Notes under the pieces: generated by a model
Told to the model about the DNA's origin: nothing
The model's input: the letters and a program-made list of their open reading frames with translations, nothing else
The model's database searches: none
NCBI GenBank assembly: GCA_025201345.1
Contig: JAIXMG010000008.1
Span: 682,001-746,000 of the forward strand
Direction: 5' to 3'
DNA from: Thamnidium elegans
Lineage: Eukaryota; Mucoromycota; Mucoromycetes; Mucorales; Mucoraceae
Length of the DNA stretch: 64,000 bases
Program-made: the position numbers and the translations under genes
In this document: positions 36,522 through 48,183 of the stretch, piece by piece
How the letters are laid out: each line of letters begins with the position of its first letter
How positions within the stretch are numbered: position 1 is the stretch's first letter

Positions 36522-37014
36522 GTAATTATTTTGGTACGACTATTAAAAAAAAAAATACACACACAAAAAAAAAAAAAAAAAAAAAGAAAAGAAAAAGAAA
36601 GACTGGTTCTCATTCTCTTTTTTTTTTATGTAACAACCCTATCATCATTCCATTTATGTATTTATATCTTTTTTTTTTTTGGCAAAACAACACAATTCTT
36701 CTTTTTTCTTTTTTATAACTTATTATATATCCCCCCTCACCTTTTTCTTTTCTTTACTATACAACGACAAACACTTTTTTTTTTTTCTCTTATTTATTTT
36801 CTCAACACAACAACTCTTTTTCTTTTCTTTTTTTTTCACTAGGCATTATTCAAATAAATATAGAATTCCATTTTCATTCTAATTTTTCTTTCAGTTGCAT
36901 AAATAAACTTTTTTTTTTTTTTTTTTTTTTGTACAAAGATCAATGCGAAAAAAAAAAAAAAAAAGAGTACATGGGAAAATTTAGGTAATGAAATTAAGGG
37001 TCTCGTTTTAGAAT
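36402..37014. other. Convergent intergenic region, homopolymer rich
   Basis: 613 bp between the convergent bZIP and aminotransferase genes, made largely of T and A runs (36494-36520, 36567-36585, 36910-36930, 36949-36964). It presumably contains both polyadenylation regions. No gene. Confidence 0.6.
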
Positions 37015-38350
37015 TTATTCACACAATTGAGCATTTCCAATCAAAAGAGCTTGTTTTAAACGAGTTACACCTAATTGTAAAGTTTGCGTATCATAATGAG
37101 CAAAAGATAAACGAACGAGGTATTTATCCTCGTTATTGGTTTCCTTTGTTACAGAAAAAAGGGTTCCGAGGCCAACCCCAATGTCAATATCGTTTTGTCG
37201 GCTGATTTCCATCAACTGGTGACCTGTGATAGGTAGCTTTAACCAAACAAAATATCCTCCCTTGGGTTTAATTGATACTGAGCAACCTAACGGCTTCAGG
37301 TGTAGTTGAATAGGTTTCCAAAGACCTTCGTATAATCGATCGCTGTGGACCATTCTCAAGTGTTGTACATGTTGATGTAATGAATTATCAATTAACATTT
37401 CGTTAATAATTTGACATGCTATATTATTATTATCGATATTAGTATTATTTTTTTTGGGGGGAATATAGGTGAACGATGAGAGGTTAAAAGGCAAACCAAA
37501 GGGAAAATAAGGGTTATCTGATGACTTACGTACACAAGTTAGAAGGTGACCCACCTGATATAAATGATCCACTATATGAAATGAGAGCATGTGAGTAAAA
37601 AAAAAAAAAAAAAATTAATCCCTTTTTTAAAAACCCTGATTACGTACCATGCTCCTAGTTGCTTAATAATGGTATCACCGGCTTCAATCCACCCTGCTCT
37701 TGCACCTGGAGCCAGTATTTTTGAAAATGAGCCATTACTGATTACAACGTGTTTACCATTAGACTCTAAATCATAGGCTACGACTCTTTTAGGTATTTCA
37801 CCCTGAAAGGTTAGGATGTCATAAACATCATCACAAATAACCAGCATATTATATTGTCTAGCCAACTGCACTAATCTTTTCCTTTTTTCGCTAGATAAGG
37901 TAGACCCTGTTGGATTGGCGTGAGTAGGAACACAATACAAAACGGAATTAAAGAACTCGTTATCGATTCCTTTTTGGTTTTTGATTAGGTAATCTTGCAA
38001 GATATCAAGGTTGATACCTGAATCGTCTTGTTCACAAATACCAATAAATTGGTCTCGTTTATAGCCGACATCAAGGAATATATTAAATGCCAAAAAGTAA
38101 GTGGGGTCTTGAAAATAAACGTGGCATGTCGTGGTCTCTGGTCTTGTTAGGATAGATAAAATGTGTTGCAGTGATAAAGAGGCGCCTGCTGTGGCACATA
38201 AGTGTCGGCTAAAGTATCTTATCAGTTTTATTTTTTTTATTTATTAAAAAGTGTCGTCTACCTAGAAACAAATGATTTATATTCCTTGGAAAGAAATACA
38301 GCCAAATTATTAAGAAAATCTGGATGGCCGTATTCAGTTGCATACTGTAC

Positions 38351-38392
<42 letters not shown>

Positions 38393-38560
38393 AAAAAAAA
38401 AATATTCCCATGGTAAAAAAACCACGTTATACACATTTATATTTACTTGTAACATGTCATTAGCGGCATTAGGTCGGGAAAGTGCTTTTTGAGAAGCTTC
38501 TGCAAATAGCTTTGTTGGTAAAATGTCAGCAGAAGGCTGGCCATTCATAAAGTTAATCAT
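37015..38560 (-). CDS. PLP-dependent aminotransferase, class I/II (2-aminoadipate transaminase-like)
   Basis: Five exons on the minus strand: 38560-38447, 38344-38262, 38208-37648, 37571-37534 and 37418-37015. They join in frame to 399 residues. Motifs: MINFMNGQPSADILP at the start, YGHPDFLNNLAVFL, TAGASLSLQHIL, the aspartate-containing VICDDVYD, the PLP lysine in SNGSFSKILAPGARAGW, then SGGSPSNL and a C-terminal GGYFVWLKLP. This order fits the fold-type I group around yeast YER152C and bacterial or archaeal LysN-like 2-aminoadipate aminotransferases. The exact substrate is unproven. Exon 4 is only 38 nt. Intron 1 carries a 38-nt T run (sense) just before the acceptor. It lies 211 bp downstream of the DHHC gene on the same strand. 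Confidence 0.87.
38352..38389. repeat. 38-nt poly(A)/poly(T) tract inside an intron
   Basis: In the sense of the aminotransferase gene this is a T run immediately upstream of the GGTACAG acceptor of intron 1, acting as an extreme polypyrimidine tract. Confidence 0.85.
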
Positions 38561-38771
38561 GATGAAAGAAACAAGGAATTTTAATCTACAAAAAAGAGCG
38601 CTAGTAAAATATAAGGTTTTTTTTTAAGAGTTGAGTTGTAACTATTTTTATTATGGTATATGAGTAAGAGTAATTATTTCTCAATAACTGGATTCGCCAT
38701 TTTACGTCTACGCAAATAACTAATAAAGAGAAGTTTAAAATAGGGCCATATAGTATAAATGTTTTTTTTTT

Positions 38772-40248
38772 TTACCTTTTAGGTTGAGGTTGACATAAAA
38801 CTTGAAACATGTTTTTGAAAGGGTTCATTTTGTTATAAGGGTTGATGTGTAATTCAGGGTATTTTGCCTTTAAAATCTCAGCACGAATCTATTGTATATT
38901 TAAGTACGACCAAATAATCTTTTTTTTCTTTTTTCTTTTTTAATATATTTTACCTGCTCATGTGTTGTTACACCACGAAGAACTAAGGAACAATGATAAA
39001 GTGTTAAGCCACCAACTAACCAAAGCAAAACAAAACAATAGATTGCAAGTACGAAACTAACAGGTGCTTGAGAAAATACAAAACTAAAACTATTCATGGG
39101 TTCATTAGGTCCATGCTGGTTAGCAATTGATAACAGTTGATAGACAACAGAGACAATGACAAAAATACATAATAAAGCAGCAGCTAAAATAAAAGTAAAA
39201 AAAGACCGATAATTTCGTTTACCAATGCAGTTATTTAACCAGGCACAATGATGATCTTCAAACTCTAAATATAATAATGAGTAAAAAAAAACAAATTTAA
39301 ACAAACTAATACATACTTACCGACGCAATTATCACATTGTCTACAGTGGCTGGCTCTAGGTGGTCTATAAATTCTACAGGTCTCACAGTATCTTAATGAA
39401 TAAGAAGTATCTTTAATCCAAATATCTTTAGGCGGTGTATCGGAACTGACTGAGTCTGTTTCGTCGTTACAAGCCTGTTCTATAATTGGGTCCAAATTAC
39501 GGGGAATAATCTATTTTACATGTTTTAAAATGATGTGCCTTTTTTATATATAAAAAAAAACTAAAATATTACCCCGGGATCAGTCCAAGAAGTTTTCAAC
39601 ATGGAAACAAAGGCTAATATAAATAAGTAGGCAAATACAATTGGTACAGCAGGATGAATCTCAGTCCATAAGTATGGACAACTACAAGCAGAAAGAAGTT
39701 AATTACACAGAAACGAAGAAAAGGAATGGATTTTACGTGAATATAGAAAATAATACAGTTGGAGTAATAAAAATAAATAAACCAGCAACAAAAGCACGGT
39801 AATCTCTACTGGTTACTAATCTTCCGCCGCATAAGAACCTAGTATGACCGGGAAATAATTGATAATTTCGAAGGGGTCGTTGCTGCTGTAAATTACGATG
39901 ATGATAATTATTATTACTAGAAGGTGTTATGGTTTCTAAGGTTTCTTGCGAATTATCTTTTATCGAACTTAGGCAATACTCTTCTGTTTGCCTGGTCTTG
40001 GTTTGAAGCATGGGTGCTGTACTAAGGTAACTTGCTACAATTGAATTAGAAGTTACACCTGAAGATTGGGCAATGGGCTCATCTTCTATTAGTGTATTCA
40101 TATTTTTTGTTGGAACGGAATCAAAATCAAAATCCTCGAGTGAATCAGGTTCTAAGGATGAATTATGAAAGAAATTTGACTGGAAAACCGTTAATGATGA
40201 TTGGTCTTGAATGCGTTCAATTACTGAATGCCGTTTGGGAACATTCAT
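38772..40248 (-). CDS. DHHC-type protein S-acyltransferase (palmitoyltransferase)
   Basis: Five exons on the minus strand: 40248-39737, 39681-39573, 39510-39321, 39264-38954 and 38888-38772. They join in frame to 412 residues. After a 130-residue Ser/Gln-rich cytosolic N-terminus come membrane segments (FVAGLFIFITPTVLFSIFT and VPIVFAYLFILAFVSML). The cysteine-rich domain follows (YCETCRIYRPPRASHC, then [20 protein letters not shown], catalytic DHHC), then two more membrane segments and a TTHE motif. The topology and CRD are closest to the Erf2/ZDHHC9-14-18 type. Family role: transfers palmitate to cysteines of membrane-bound proteins such as Ras in yeast. The start ATG is 211 bp from the divergent RhoGAP start, a compact bidirectional promoter. 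Confidence 0.92.
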
Positions 40249-40282
40249 TTAGCAAAAAAGAAGAAAAGAATGGAGAAGGGCA

Positions 40283-40313
<31 letters not shown>

Positions 40314-40459
40314 AGGGAGAATTACACAAAAATAAAAATAAAAAGAGGCCTATGCCAAATAAAATATATAAATAATAATAATAAATTGAACACAAGCCTC
40401 CTCTCTTTCTCTCTTTCTCTCTTGTATTTATTCTTTTTTTTTTCTTTTTTTTTTTCGGC
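40249..40459. promoter_or_regulatory. Bidirectional promoter between DHHC and RhoGAP genes
   Basis: Only 211 bp separate the two divergent ATGs. The segment holds a 28-nt A run, a short TAATAATAA stretch and a CTCTTTCT-rich tract leading to the RhoGAP start. Shared regulation is inferred from geometry only. Confidence 0.45.
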
Positions 40460-41134
40460 ATGGAACCCTTATTAGATAACTATTCTATAAAAAATTGGCT
40501 TAAAAGAGTCGTTGTCAATAAAAAGAACCAGAAATCTTTAGGTACCTTTTTTCTCACTTTTTGCAAGTCTTTTTTTTTTTACCCTGTCAAAAGATACTAA
40601 CAACATTTCACTTATTTACTTAGACGTATTTAACGTTCCTCTATACGAAAGTTTACTCGTTGCAAATACACAGATAGCTTATGAAGATAGAAGTACTATT
40701 ATTGGATCTATTCCTATTGTTGTAGCAAAATGTGGGTCATTTTTGAAAGATCAAGGTACTAATAATAAATAAAACAAATATATGTTTATTTAAAAAAAAA
40801 AAACTTTTATAGGCCTTTATGTAGAAGGTGTATTTCGGAAAAGTGGCAGGTAATTTATATTTTATTTATTATTTATATACCTCCCATTTAACTCCTATAT
40901 ATACATAAAAGTGCCAAAAGATTAGGCGAGTTGCAACATCACTTTAATTCGTCATCTGATTTTGGTATAGGTTTAAGTTGGCGCGGGTATACTGTACATG
41001 ATGCTGCAAATTGCTTGAGGCGTTTTTTAAATTATCTTCCTGAACCGGTCATTCCATTTTCTCTTTATGAGCCTTTTCGAGAAATAGCAGCTAACCAAAG
41101 TAAAAAAAAAATAAATATGTATACCTTGCACACA

Positions 41135-41173
<39 letters not shown>

Positions 41174-41594
41174 TTAATAGCATAAATATGTAGATGATAA
41201 CGATATTAAAATTAAACAATATCAAGCATGCATCGATCAATTGCCTATAGTCAACCAATACCTTTTATTTTATTTATTAGATTTATTAGCATTATTCAGT
41301 AGCTATTCTAAATATACCAAAATGAATTCAATAGCTCTAGCATCGGTTTTTACACCTGGTATCTTGCTTAACCCAGAGCATTCAATGTGCCCGCATCAAT
41401 ATAAATTATCACAGCTTGTGGTACAGTTCTTAATTGAACATCAAGAGCAGTTTCATTTACCTCAATCTAGTAAAGATAACCCAACGCTTACACCCACCAA
41501 TACCACTAGACAACAATTATTACGCGCTAATACTGTACCTGCTAAAACAAATCGATTTGGTTCTAATGACCCACTTCAAATTGTAAATAAGTAA
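40460..41594 (+). CDS. RhoGAP-domain protein
   Basis: Five exons: 40460-40541, 40624-40755, 40813-40849, 40912-41099 and 41194-41594. They join in frame to 279 residues. The RhoGAP domain fills most of the protein. FNVPLYESLLVAN opens it, the arginine finger is in YVEGVFRKSGSAKRL, followed by DAANCLRRFLNYLPEPVIP, LLFYLLDLLALFS and MNSIALASVFTPGIL. Family role: stimulates GTP hydrolysis by Rho/Cdc42/Rac GTPases controlling polarity and actin. It is small, with no PH, BAR or LIM domain visible; the C-terminal 60 residues are low complexity. Intron 4 contains a 35-nt A run. Which GTPase it acts on is not predictable. Confidence 0.9.
41136..41170. repeat. 35-nt poly(A) tract in RhoGAP intron 4
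   Basis: Sense-strand A run within the last intron, about 20 nt before the TATGTAG acceptor. Confidence 0.85.
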
Positions 41595-41698
41595 CGTGTT
41601 TCTTCTATACCTTTTTTTTCAACCCCGATTTAAATCTTTTTTTTTTAAACGTAAAACAATAAAAGGGGAAATATTTTATTAAGAGAACCCCATATCTC

Positions 41699-41743
<45 letters not shown>

Positions 41744-42045
41744 TCCCGAGTTTGTATTTTTATACAGTAGTTGTCAATGTTTTCTTTTTTTTTAAAAAAA
41801 AAAAAAGCCTTGTTTCTCTTTTAATTTACTGAAACCACCAAATAAAGAGATTATAAAATTGATTAAACAGCGAAACGCTTTAAATGTACGCTTTACCGAA
41901 AAGGTGAAATAAATGAATGATATATTTTAAATTTTAATTCGTGTCTTTCGCATATGCATAGTTGCTTACTTGAAATAGTATCGCCACCATAGATGAGCGA
42001 GCCCATTCGTTGTTTCGTGTACAGAAAATTGAGGGCCAAATCAAA

Positions 42046-42712
42046 CTAAAAGAGTAAATAAACAAGACCAATAAGATCAATTGCTAATACAGAGACCCTA
42101 TCTCTACAGACTGCTTTCAGTGCCATCGGGCAGTTACCATTCAAGCATATGAGTGTTCCTCTTGTAGTAGAAATCTTACCGGCAGTGGCGGAGACAGAAT
42201 AAGAAAGCTTATTGAAACAAAACAAGCACGTTTGTGAGCTACTGTACTCGTTTGTAACGAGGATCGGTGTATTTTGACCATGCTTGTTTTGCCTCTTGAA
42301 TCCACCAATTTTTTGATATATTTATATACTGGATCCGAATCCGTGACCACGGTCACCTATAAACATAATTGAGTTCTTTATCCCAGGGGATCTACGCTCA
42401 ATAGAAGCGGCCTTGGCGTAATATCGTCTCTTTACCAATTCCGGTCTTCTCTTATGTTTGCAGTTGAAGCATGCTGTACGTAGATATATCTCGGAAGCTA
42501 CTAGTTGCTTGTCTTAGCTTTGATATATTGCTGACAATATAACGTCTGCAGATGGCCCAAGGCTACGTATATACCAAATCGAAATTGCGGTGGAAGCAGT
42601 GATCGATTTGCCTCCAACGGAATTTTGGAGTATTCCCTTTCTACATCACCTGCACGGTCGTGTCTCGTTACTCTTTTTGTACTAGCTTTTGTTTCCCTAT
42701 GCCCATACAAAC
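42046..42712 (-). pseudogene. Degenerate Fanzor/TnpB-like RNA-guided nuclease relic (copy B)
   Basis: On the minus strand one frame reads EIYLRTACFNCKHKRRPELV, KRRYYAKAASIERR, SIMFIGDRGHGFGSSI (from about 42372), a TAA, then GGFKRQNKHGQNTP. RuvC-II follows, ILVTNEYSSSQTC (Glu codon 42247-42249), then zinc-finger halves CLFCFNKLSY and LICLNGNC. RuvC-III is VCRDRVSVLAIDL (Asp codon 42100-42102), before a TAG at 42048. The segment at 42710-42600 lies in another frame (RHDRAGDVEREYSKIPLEAN). The same landmarks in the same order occur in copy A, so both derive from one family. RuvC-I and the N-terminal half are missing. Dead copy; the family call is by motif. Confidence 0.68.
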
Positions 42713-44093
42713 GAATCTAGTTCTCTTAAAGCGACCGCTGTGTATAAAGGTACGTGAAAAGCAACACGCCATACTTTTTTTTTCCTTTCTAAACTTGTAA
42801 ATAGAACGCGTATCATGATAAAAATGGGATTTATTTGATCAATGTGACGTATTCTATGTACTCGTATTTAATCATTGTTATACATACATCTGTGTTTCTT
42901 TATTTCATGTATCGAGTTTCTTTTTTATGTAGATAAAACGAATACATTCTCACTTTTTTTTTTATAAAAAAATAGAACGCGTATGAAGAACTTTCCCTTT
43001 TTTTTTTTTAATTTAACACAGTTCTATTAAAAAAAATGTAAATAACAAATAGACTTTTATCGGATGTAACATTGAAATAAAAGATATACAATCATTCGTA
43101 TGTTTATTAGAACGTAACTACATCCTTGTAGTCTTTATGCTTCTAATTTAGTTCCCCTTATTTATTTATTTTTGCAACTCTGTTTTAAGCCTTTTAAAAG
43201 TATACATGATCAAAGAAGTGCATAGAAAAACATATGTTAATTATAAATTATTTTTTTTTAAAAAAAAGGGGGTTTTTTTTCACGTGAATAGTTTGTATTC
43301 ATTTGCGAACCTTTGAAAATGGGCTGAATACATATTATTAAGGAATATTAGAGGGTTCTCCCGGTATATTACTGGGATCTGCCCTAAATAAATCGATTGT
43401 ATAAAGCCAAGCTGATTTGAACTACACCGATGGTTTCTTTTTTTTTCAATTGAATCATCTGAAGGCTTTAATACGGACCTGTCATTTCATTCTATCACGA
43501 CTGAATAATTACTTCAAATTTGGAGTTTTGGCCGATTGATACATTTATTCTTTTGGCCTAACGTATTAAAATAAAAATAAATCACGCGTGATATGACGAG
43601 ATGTTTGTTATTTTTATAAAACACAAATAACTATTGATTTGATAAGCATTTCGTTAGAGCGTATAACATATATAAAGCTACTAGCAGCCCCAGACTGACT
43701 GTGTCCGTCGTGCCTGCGGTAGACGTACATTCTAAAATAAATGGCGGAAAATCAGGAGTTAAACTTGTTGTTAATTAAGCCCTTTTCACTTTATTTTTAC
43801 ACAACTTTTATTCTTGACTCCGGGACCCGGTTTTTTTTTGGGGGGGGGACTGATAAATACTACTTCTCGCGATTGTTCTTGTTAATCAAAGATATTATCT
43901 CTTGAGAATAAAAAAAAAGTATACACACATATACATTTAATAATTATGTTTGTCTTGAACTTTTTTTTTACTGAGAAAATTCTTCTTACACGGCCAATTT
44001 ACACGTATTTTATTACTTTTTTTTTTTTTGACTTGGCTTATCCGCATAAAAAGGAATTTTGCGTGAATCAAGTTGGAACAATGAGTATATAAA

Positions 44094-44160
44094 TGCAGTA
44101 GTGGCTCTACTGAAGGTTATTCGATTTAAAAATAAGCTCGATTTAAGGGCAGATTATGAA
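44094..44160. mobile_element. Solo left end of Tc1/mariner-like MITE family
   Basis: TGCAGTAGTGGCTCTACTGA followed by ATTCGATTTAAAAATAAGC and CGATTTAAGGGCAGAT parallels the left 60 nt of the element at 13085 (TACAGTAGCGGCTC..., TTCGATTTAAGAGTAGG..., TATTTAAGGGTGGAT). No matching right end was found before the MutY gene, so it looks truncated. It lies about 100 bp upstream of the MutY start. Confidence 0.5.
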
Positions 44161-44223
44161 TTTCCTACTTTGAAACACAGTGGTTTACTAAAAAAAAAAA
44201 ACCTTTTTTTCCCTGTCTCTCTT

Positions 44224-44257
<34 letters not shown>

Positions 44258-44259
44258 CC

Positions 44260-46258
44260 ATGACGATTGACATTGAAGAGTGCATTACTAGTAATCGTCT
44301 TTATCATAGCGATTCATATCATGTAGTATCGGATAGTGAAAGAGCAAGGATTCAAAAGGATCTTTTGAAATGGTACCATGTCGAAAAAAGAACAACTATG
44401 CCCTGGAGAAAAGATAACGATATAACTTGGGATCGCGAGGTAATTACCATTGTAAAAGAAGAAAAAAAGTTGTATAGACTAACCAGTATTTTTTTTTTAA
44501 AAGGATTTAGGGCAAAGAGCTTATGAAGGTACGATTGATTTATTTTAGTGTGAAAAAGGACCTGTCAAAAAAAAAGAAGCAATTGCAGAGTTTGATTTTT
44601 ATTTATTTTTAGTCTGGGTTAGTGAAATTATGTTACAACAGGTAAAAAAAAAACAAAAAAAAAGATTAGATAAGCCAACTAAAAAAAAAAGTACACAAAA
44701 AAAACAAAACAAAAAAAAGACTCAAGTAGCAACTGTTATTGGATTTTATAATCGATGGATGGAAGCGTTCCCAACAATTCGAGATTTAGCAGACTCGGAT
44801 ATCGAGAAAGTAAATACATTATGGGCAGGTTTAGGTTACTATTCAAGAGCAAAAAGATTATGGGAAGGAGCACAAAAAGTAGTGAAGGAATTAGACGGAT
44901 TATTACCTAATAATGCAAAAGATTTAGAAAAGGAGATACCTGGTGTAGGAAGATATACTGCGGGAGCTGTTGCATCCATCGTATTTGGAGAACAAACACC
45001 TGTTGTAGATGGTAACGTTATTCGAGTAATTTCGCGTTGGAGAGCAATTCATGCAGATCCAAAAAAGGCGAAAACAATTGATTTGTTCTGGAGTATTGCG
45101 ACTAGTATGGTCCCTGAATCAAAACCTGGTGATTTTAACCAAGCTATGATGGAATTAGGTGCACGTGTATGTACTCCACAGAACCCTGATTGTTCTAATT
45201 GTCCAATTAGTACAGATTGTCGTGCTTTTAATCAATTAAATACGGTAAAAAAGTTCTCAAAGGATGGGTTTTTTATTGAAAAAAAAAAGAGAAAACAAAT
45301 GGAAATTGAGCACGGTAAGATATATATATATAAAAGCTTAATTACATAATTTATTTGTTTTTATTTAATGAGTTGTGTTATTAGATTGTTCTACTTGTCA
45401 TGAATTAGATTCTGATCTTGTCGAAGATAATTATATAGTGACAAGGTAAGTATATATAAAATATTTATAACTTAACTGCATTTCTTATAAATAATTGCAA
45501 AAATATAGATATCCTCTTAAAGTAGATAAAAAACCACCCAGAGATGAAGGTAATAATTTGTGTATAGTCGATTATAAAACGATTAATTTATTTATTCTTA
45601 TTTATTCTTATTTAGAATGTGCTGTTAGTATAGTCGAAATGATTTCACCAAATCAAGAACCATTATATTTAATATCAAAAAGACCTGAAACGGGTAACTA
45701 TATCCCCCCCCCCATATATTTGAAATCCCAAGAATCCGTAATTGATTGTGTAACTTTGTAGGTTTATTAGCCGGGCTTTGGGAATTTCCTACGTTAGAAT
45801 TAGATACTTTAGACAGCGATTATAAGGAAAGAGCAAAGAAATCGACACAGTATTTAAACACACGTTATCAATTAGATTTCAAGCACACCAATAGATTCGA
45901 CTTGGGGAACGTAGTACATCTGTTCTCACATATTCGAAAAGTGTACCACGTAGAATGGATTCAAATTGAATTGGCTAGTATAGACGGTGTAACAGATGTA
46001 AAATGGGTCACCCTGACTGAACTTAAAACCTCTCCAATTCCAACAGGCTTGAAAAAGGCATTAAAGCTCCTTGAAAAATTCAAGGTAAGGGAAATACAAA
46101 GAAATAAATTATATTTCATTTAATTAACCTTTTTTTATTTATTTTTTTCTTCTGTTGTCTAGACTACTACTTCTACCACACTGGCAAACCGGAAGACAGT
46201 AAAGAAACCTGTTAAATCGGCTAATATTGCTTCATTTTTTGCCGTTAAAAAAGAATGA
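44260..46258 (+). CDS. MUTYH: Adenine DNA glycosylase (MutY/MUTYH homologue)
   Basis: Nine exons: 44260-44439, 44504-44528, 44613-44641, 44720-45314, 45385-45445, 45509-45549, 45616-45693, 45762-46084 and 46163-46258. They join in frame to 475 residues. Key sites: catalytic Glu73 in SEIMLQQTQVA, the helix-hairpin-helix IPGVGRYTAGAVASI, catalytic Asp175 in VVDGNVIRV, and the [4Fe-4S] ligands Cys229, 236, 239 and 245 (C-X6-C-X2-C-X5-C). A C-terminal NUDIX-like 8-oxoG recognition domain includes LLAGLWEFPTLE. The extreme C-terminus ANIASFFAVKK resembles a PCNA-interacting peptide. Function: removes adenine mispaired with 8-oxoguanine in nuclear and/or mitochondrial DNA. Introns are short. Exons 2, 3 and 6 are 25-41 nt. 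QCR10 follows 105 bp downstream. Confidence 0.95.
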
Positions 46259-46363
46259 AACAATTATTTTAAAAAAACTGGGGTTTTTGCTAATAAAATA
46301 TAGCATATATTTTTCTATTTTATTTTTGCTCTTTTTTTCTCTCCCATTTTTAAATTTTAAAAT

Positions 46364-46680
46364 ATGATTGCTGCTATTCGAACTTATCCTCACTACAAGT
46401 TTATTACACCTCAAAAAATTGTTGAACTGTAAAAAAAAAAAAAAAAGATCTACCTTTTTTTTTTCTGTACCGCAAACAATTGTAACATTTTTTTTTTATT
46501 ATTATTATTAGGACTCCTACTTTCGTAGGTTGGGGTTTTGCAGCAGCCACAGGATTAGCATTGTTTGGATTAGATATTCCTATTGTTAGAGATGACGTTC
46601 TTAGTAAATTACCTGTAGTTGGTAAAATTTTCTCAATTCTGCCCGAACCAAAAGAAGAAGTATTCCACCGCGCCGTTTAA
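46364..46680 (+). CDS. QCR10: Cytochrome bc1 complex subunit 10-like (QCR10)
   Basis: Two exons, 46364-46428 and 46512-46680, giving 77 residues. It has a short N-terminal part, one hydrophobic membrane segment (TFVGWGFAAATGLALFGL), then a charged RDDVLSKLPVVGKIFS and a Pro/Glu-rich end. The size, single membrane span and the (K/R)DVL.K(L/I)P(I/V)(V/L)G motif after it fit the QCR10 family of small complex III subunits in the inner mitochondrial membrane. The call rests on this short similarity, so moderate certainty. It is packed between MutY (105 bp) and the CRH gene (137 bp). Confidence 0.72.
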
Positions 46681-46817
46681 TATTTTCAAATAAATAAACA
46701 TGTTTATTTATTTTTCCCTTTAAACTTTGAATATTTTATATAAAATAAAGGCGAATTTGTATGATAAAAAATCAGAAATTATTTTAATTATAAAAAAAAA
46801 AAAAAAAAAAAAAGAGT

Positions 46818-48049
46818 ATGATGATGAAACGACTTGTTCTTGGCTTACTTATAGTAGGTTTGGTTCGTAGTGATGAATTGAATCCAGAATTAGAAGCAGC
46901 TATTGTATCTTCAGTTATTTATGCGCCGGTTCCAACACCAATTGAACGCTCTTTTTTTATCGAGCCAAAATATACTGCTGAAAATGAAGAACGTGTTATT
47001 TGTCATAATTATAGAACTGAGTTTAATAAAAACTTGAGAGGCTGGCAAGTTGAAAACACTATGCAAGATACATACGATATTGACGAATCTGGTATTCAAT
47101 TAAATCTGTTAGCTCCACATATTTATTATCGTACTTTTGATAGAGTCAGTAAGTAAGCAAGATACGGAAAGAAAAAAATAAGATACACACAAAAAGATTT
47201 TTTTGTTAAAAAAACTACTTTCTTTTTTCTTTTCTTTTTTAGCTGAATTACCGTATAATGTACATGGTGGTAGAGGTCCTACTTTAAATGCTACTACTTA
47301 TATTCGATACGGTAAAGTATCTGCAGAAATAAAATCAGCTACTTTAGGAGGTGCAGTTACTGCTTTTATTTTGATGGCAGATGGAGGTGATGAAATTGAT
47401 TTTGAATTTTTAGGTGGCGATACAACGCATGTGCAGTAAAGTTACATAAGAGAAGTAAAAAAAAAAAAAAAAAAAAAAACCTACAACTAAAAAAAAAAAT
47501 CCCCTCTTCTCTCTCTTTATAGAACCAATTATTTTTGGGGAAAGACTGTTGAATATACAGTCAATGGTGGCCTTCACGATGTTCCTAATGGAGCAGTAGA
47601 CCAAACATTCCATAAATACACAATTGATTGGAAACCTGACAGGATTGATTGGCTTGTAGATGATAAAGTTGTTCGGTCCAAGACCAAGGCAGAAACTTGT
47701 ACTAAAGAAGGTGTATGTAAATTTCCATCTCAACCAGCGTAAGTTTGTTTAATACTAATTCCTTAAATTCGTTTTTTGATTTTTTAAAATGTTATATTCT
47801 TTTATTTAGACGGATTCAATTTGGTTTATGGGACGGAAGTATAGAATCCGGTACAGCTGAATGGTCTAAAGGACCTATTGACGTATGTTTTTTTTTTTTG
47901 GTATGCAGTAATTTTTTAATAGTTTGCTAAGCAACCGATTCTTTTTTTTTTTTTTTTTTTTGTAGTGGTCAATACAACAAACTATTTCTGCACATATCAA
48001 AAAGGTTACTGTCGATTGTGATCCGACATATAATCAAATTGTCAATTGA
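46818..48049 (+). CDS. GH16 CRH-type chitin/glucan transglycosylase
   Basis: Five exons: 46818-47148, 47243-47435, 47523-47738, 47810-47882 and 47966-48049. They join in frame to 298 residues. A signal peptide (MMMKRLVLGLLIVGLVRS) is followed by a GH16 domain with the active-site motif GDEIDFEFLGG (Glu161 nucleophile, Asp163, Glu165 acid/base). Next come THVQTNYFWGKT, DWKPDRIDWLVDDKVVRS and RIQFGLWDGS, all CRH-subfamily hallmarks. Such enzymes cross-link chitin to glucans in the cell wall. Unlike many ascomycete Crh proteins it has no CBM18 module and no Ser/Thr-rich GPI-anchor tail. It ends soon after the catalytic fold, so it is probably soluble in the wall space. Intron 4 carries a 20-nt T run before the acceptor. 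Confidence 0.93.
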
Positions 48050-48183
48050 TTTGTTCGGAAAATTTTTCTAAACTAGACGAGAATGTCGTCCTTTTACACA
48101 AGCTATAATTCTAATATCTCTGGTTACTTAATTCTTATATATATATATATATATTATTTTTTTTTTTCTGTTTTTTAAAATAA

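Larger units (their letters stand above)
41595..44259. other. Gene-free, transposon-relic-rich region
   Basis: 2.7 kb between RhoGAP and MutY genes. It contains A/T runs (41711-41741), a Fanzor-like relic (42046-42712, -), two pieces resembling the 13307-13498 element (42791-42818 and 42968-42997) and a Tc1/mariner-like end (44094-44160). The rest (43000-44090) shows no gene. Confidence 0.55.

Noticed and set aside
36531..36882. Phe/Lys-rich open frames between bZIP and aminotransferase
   Set aside because: Products of T and A runs only.
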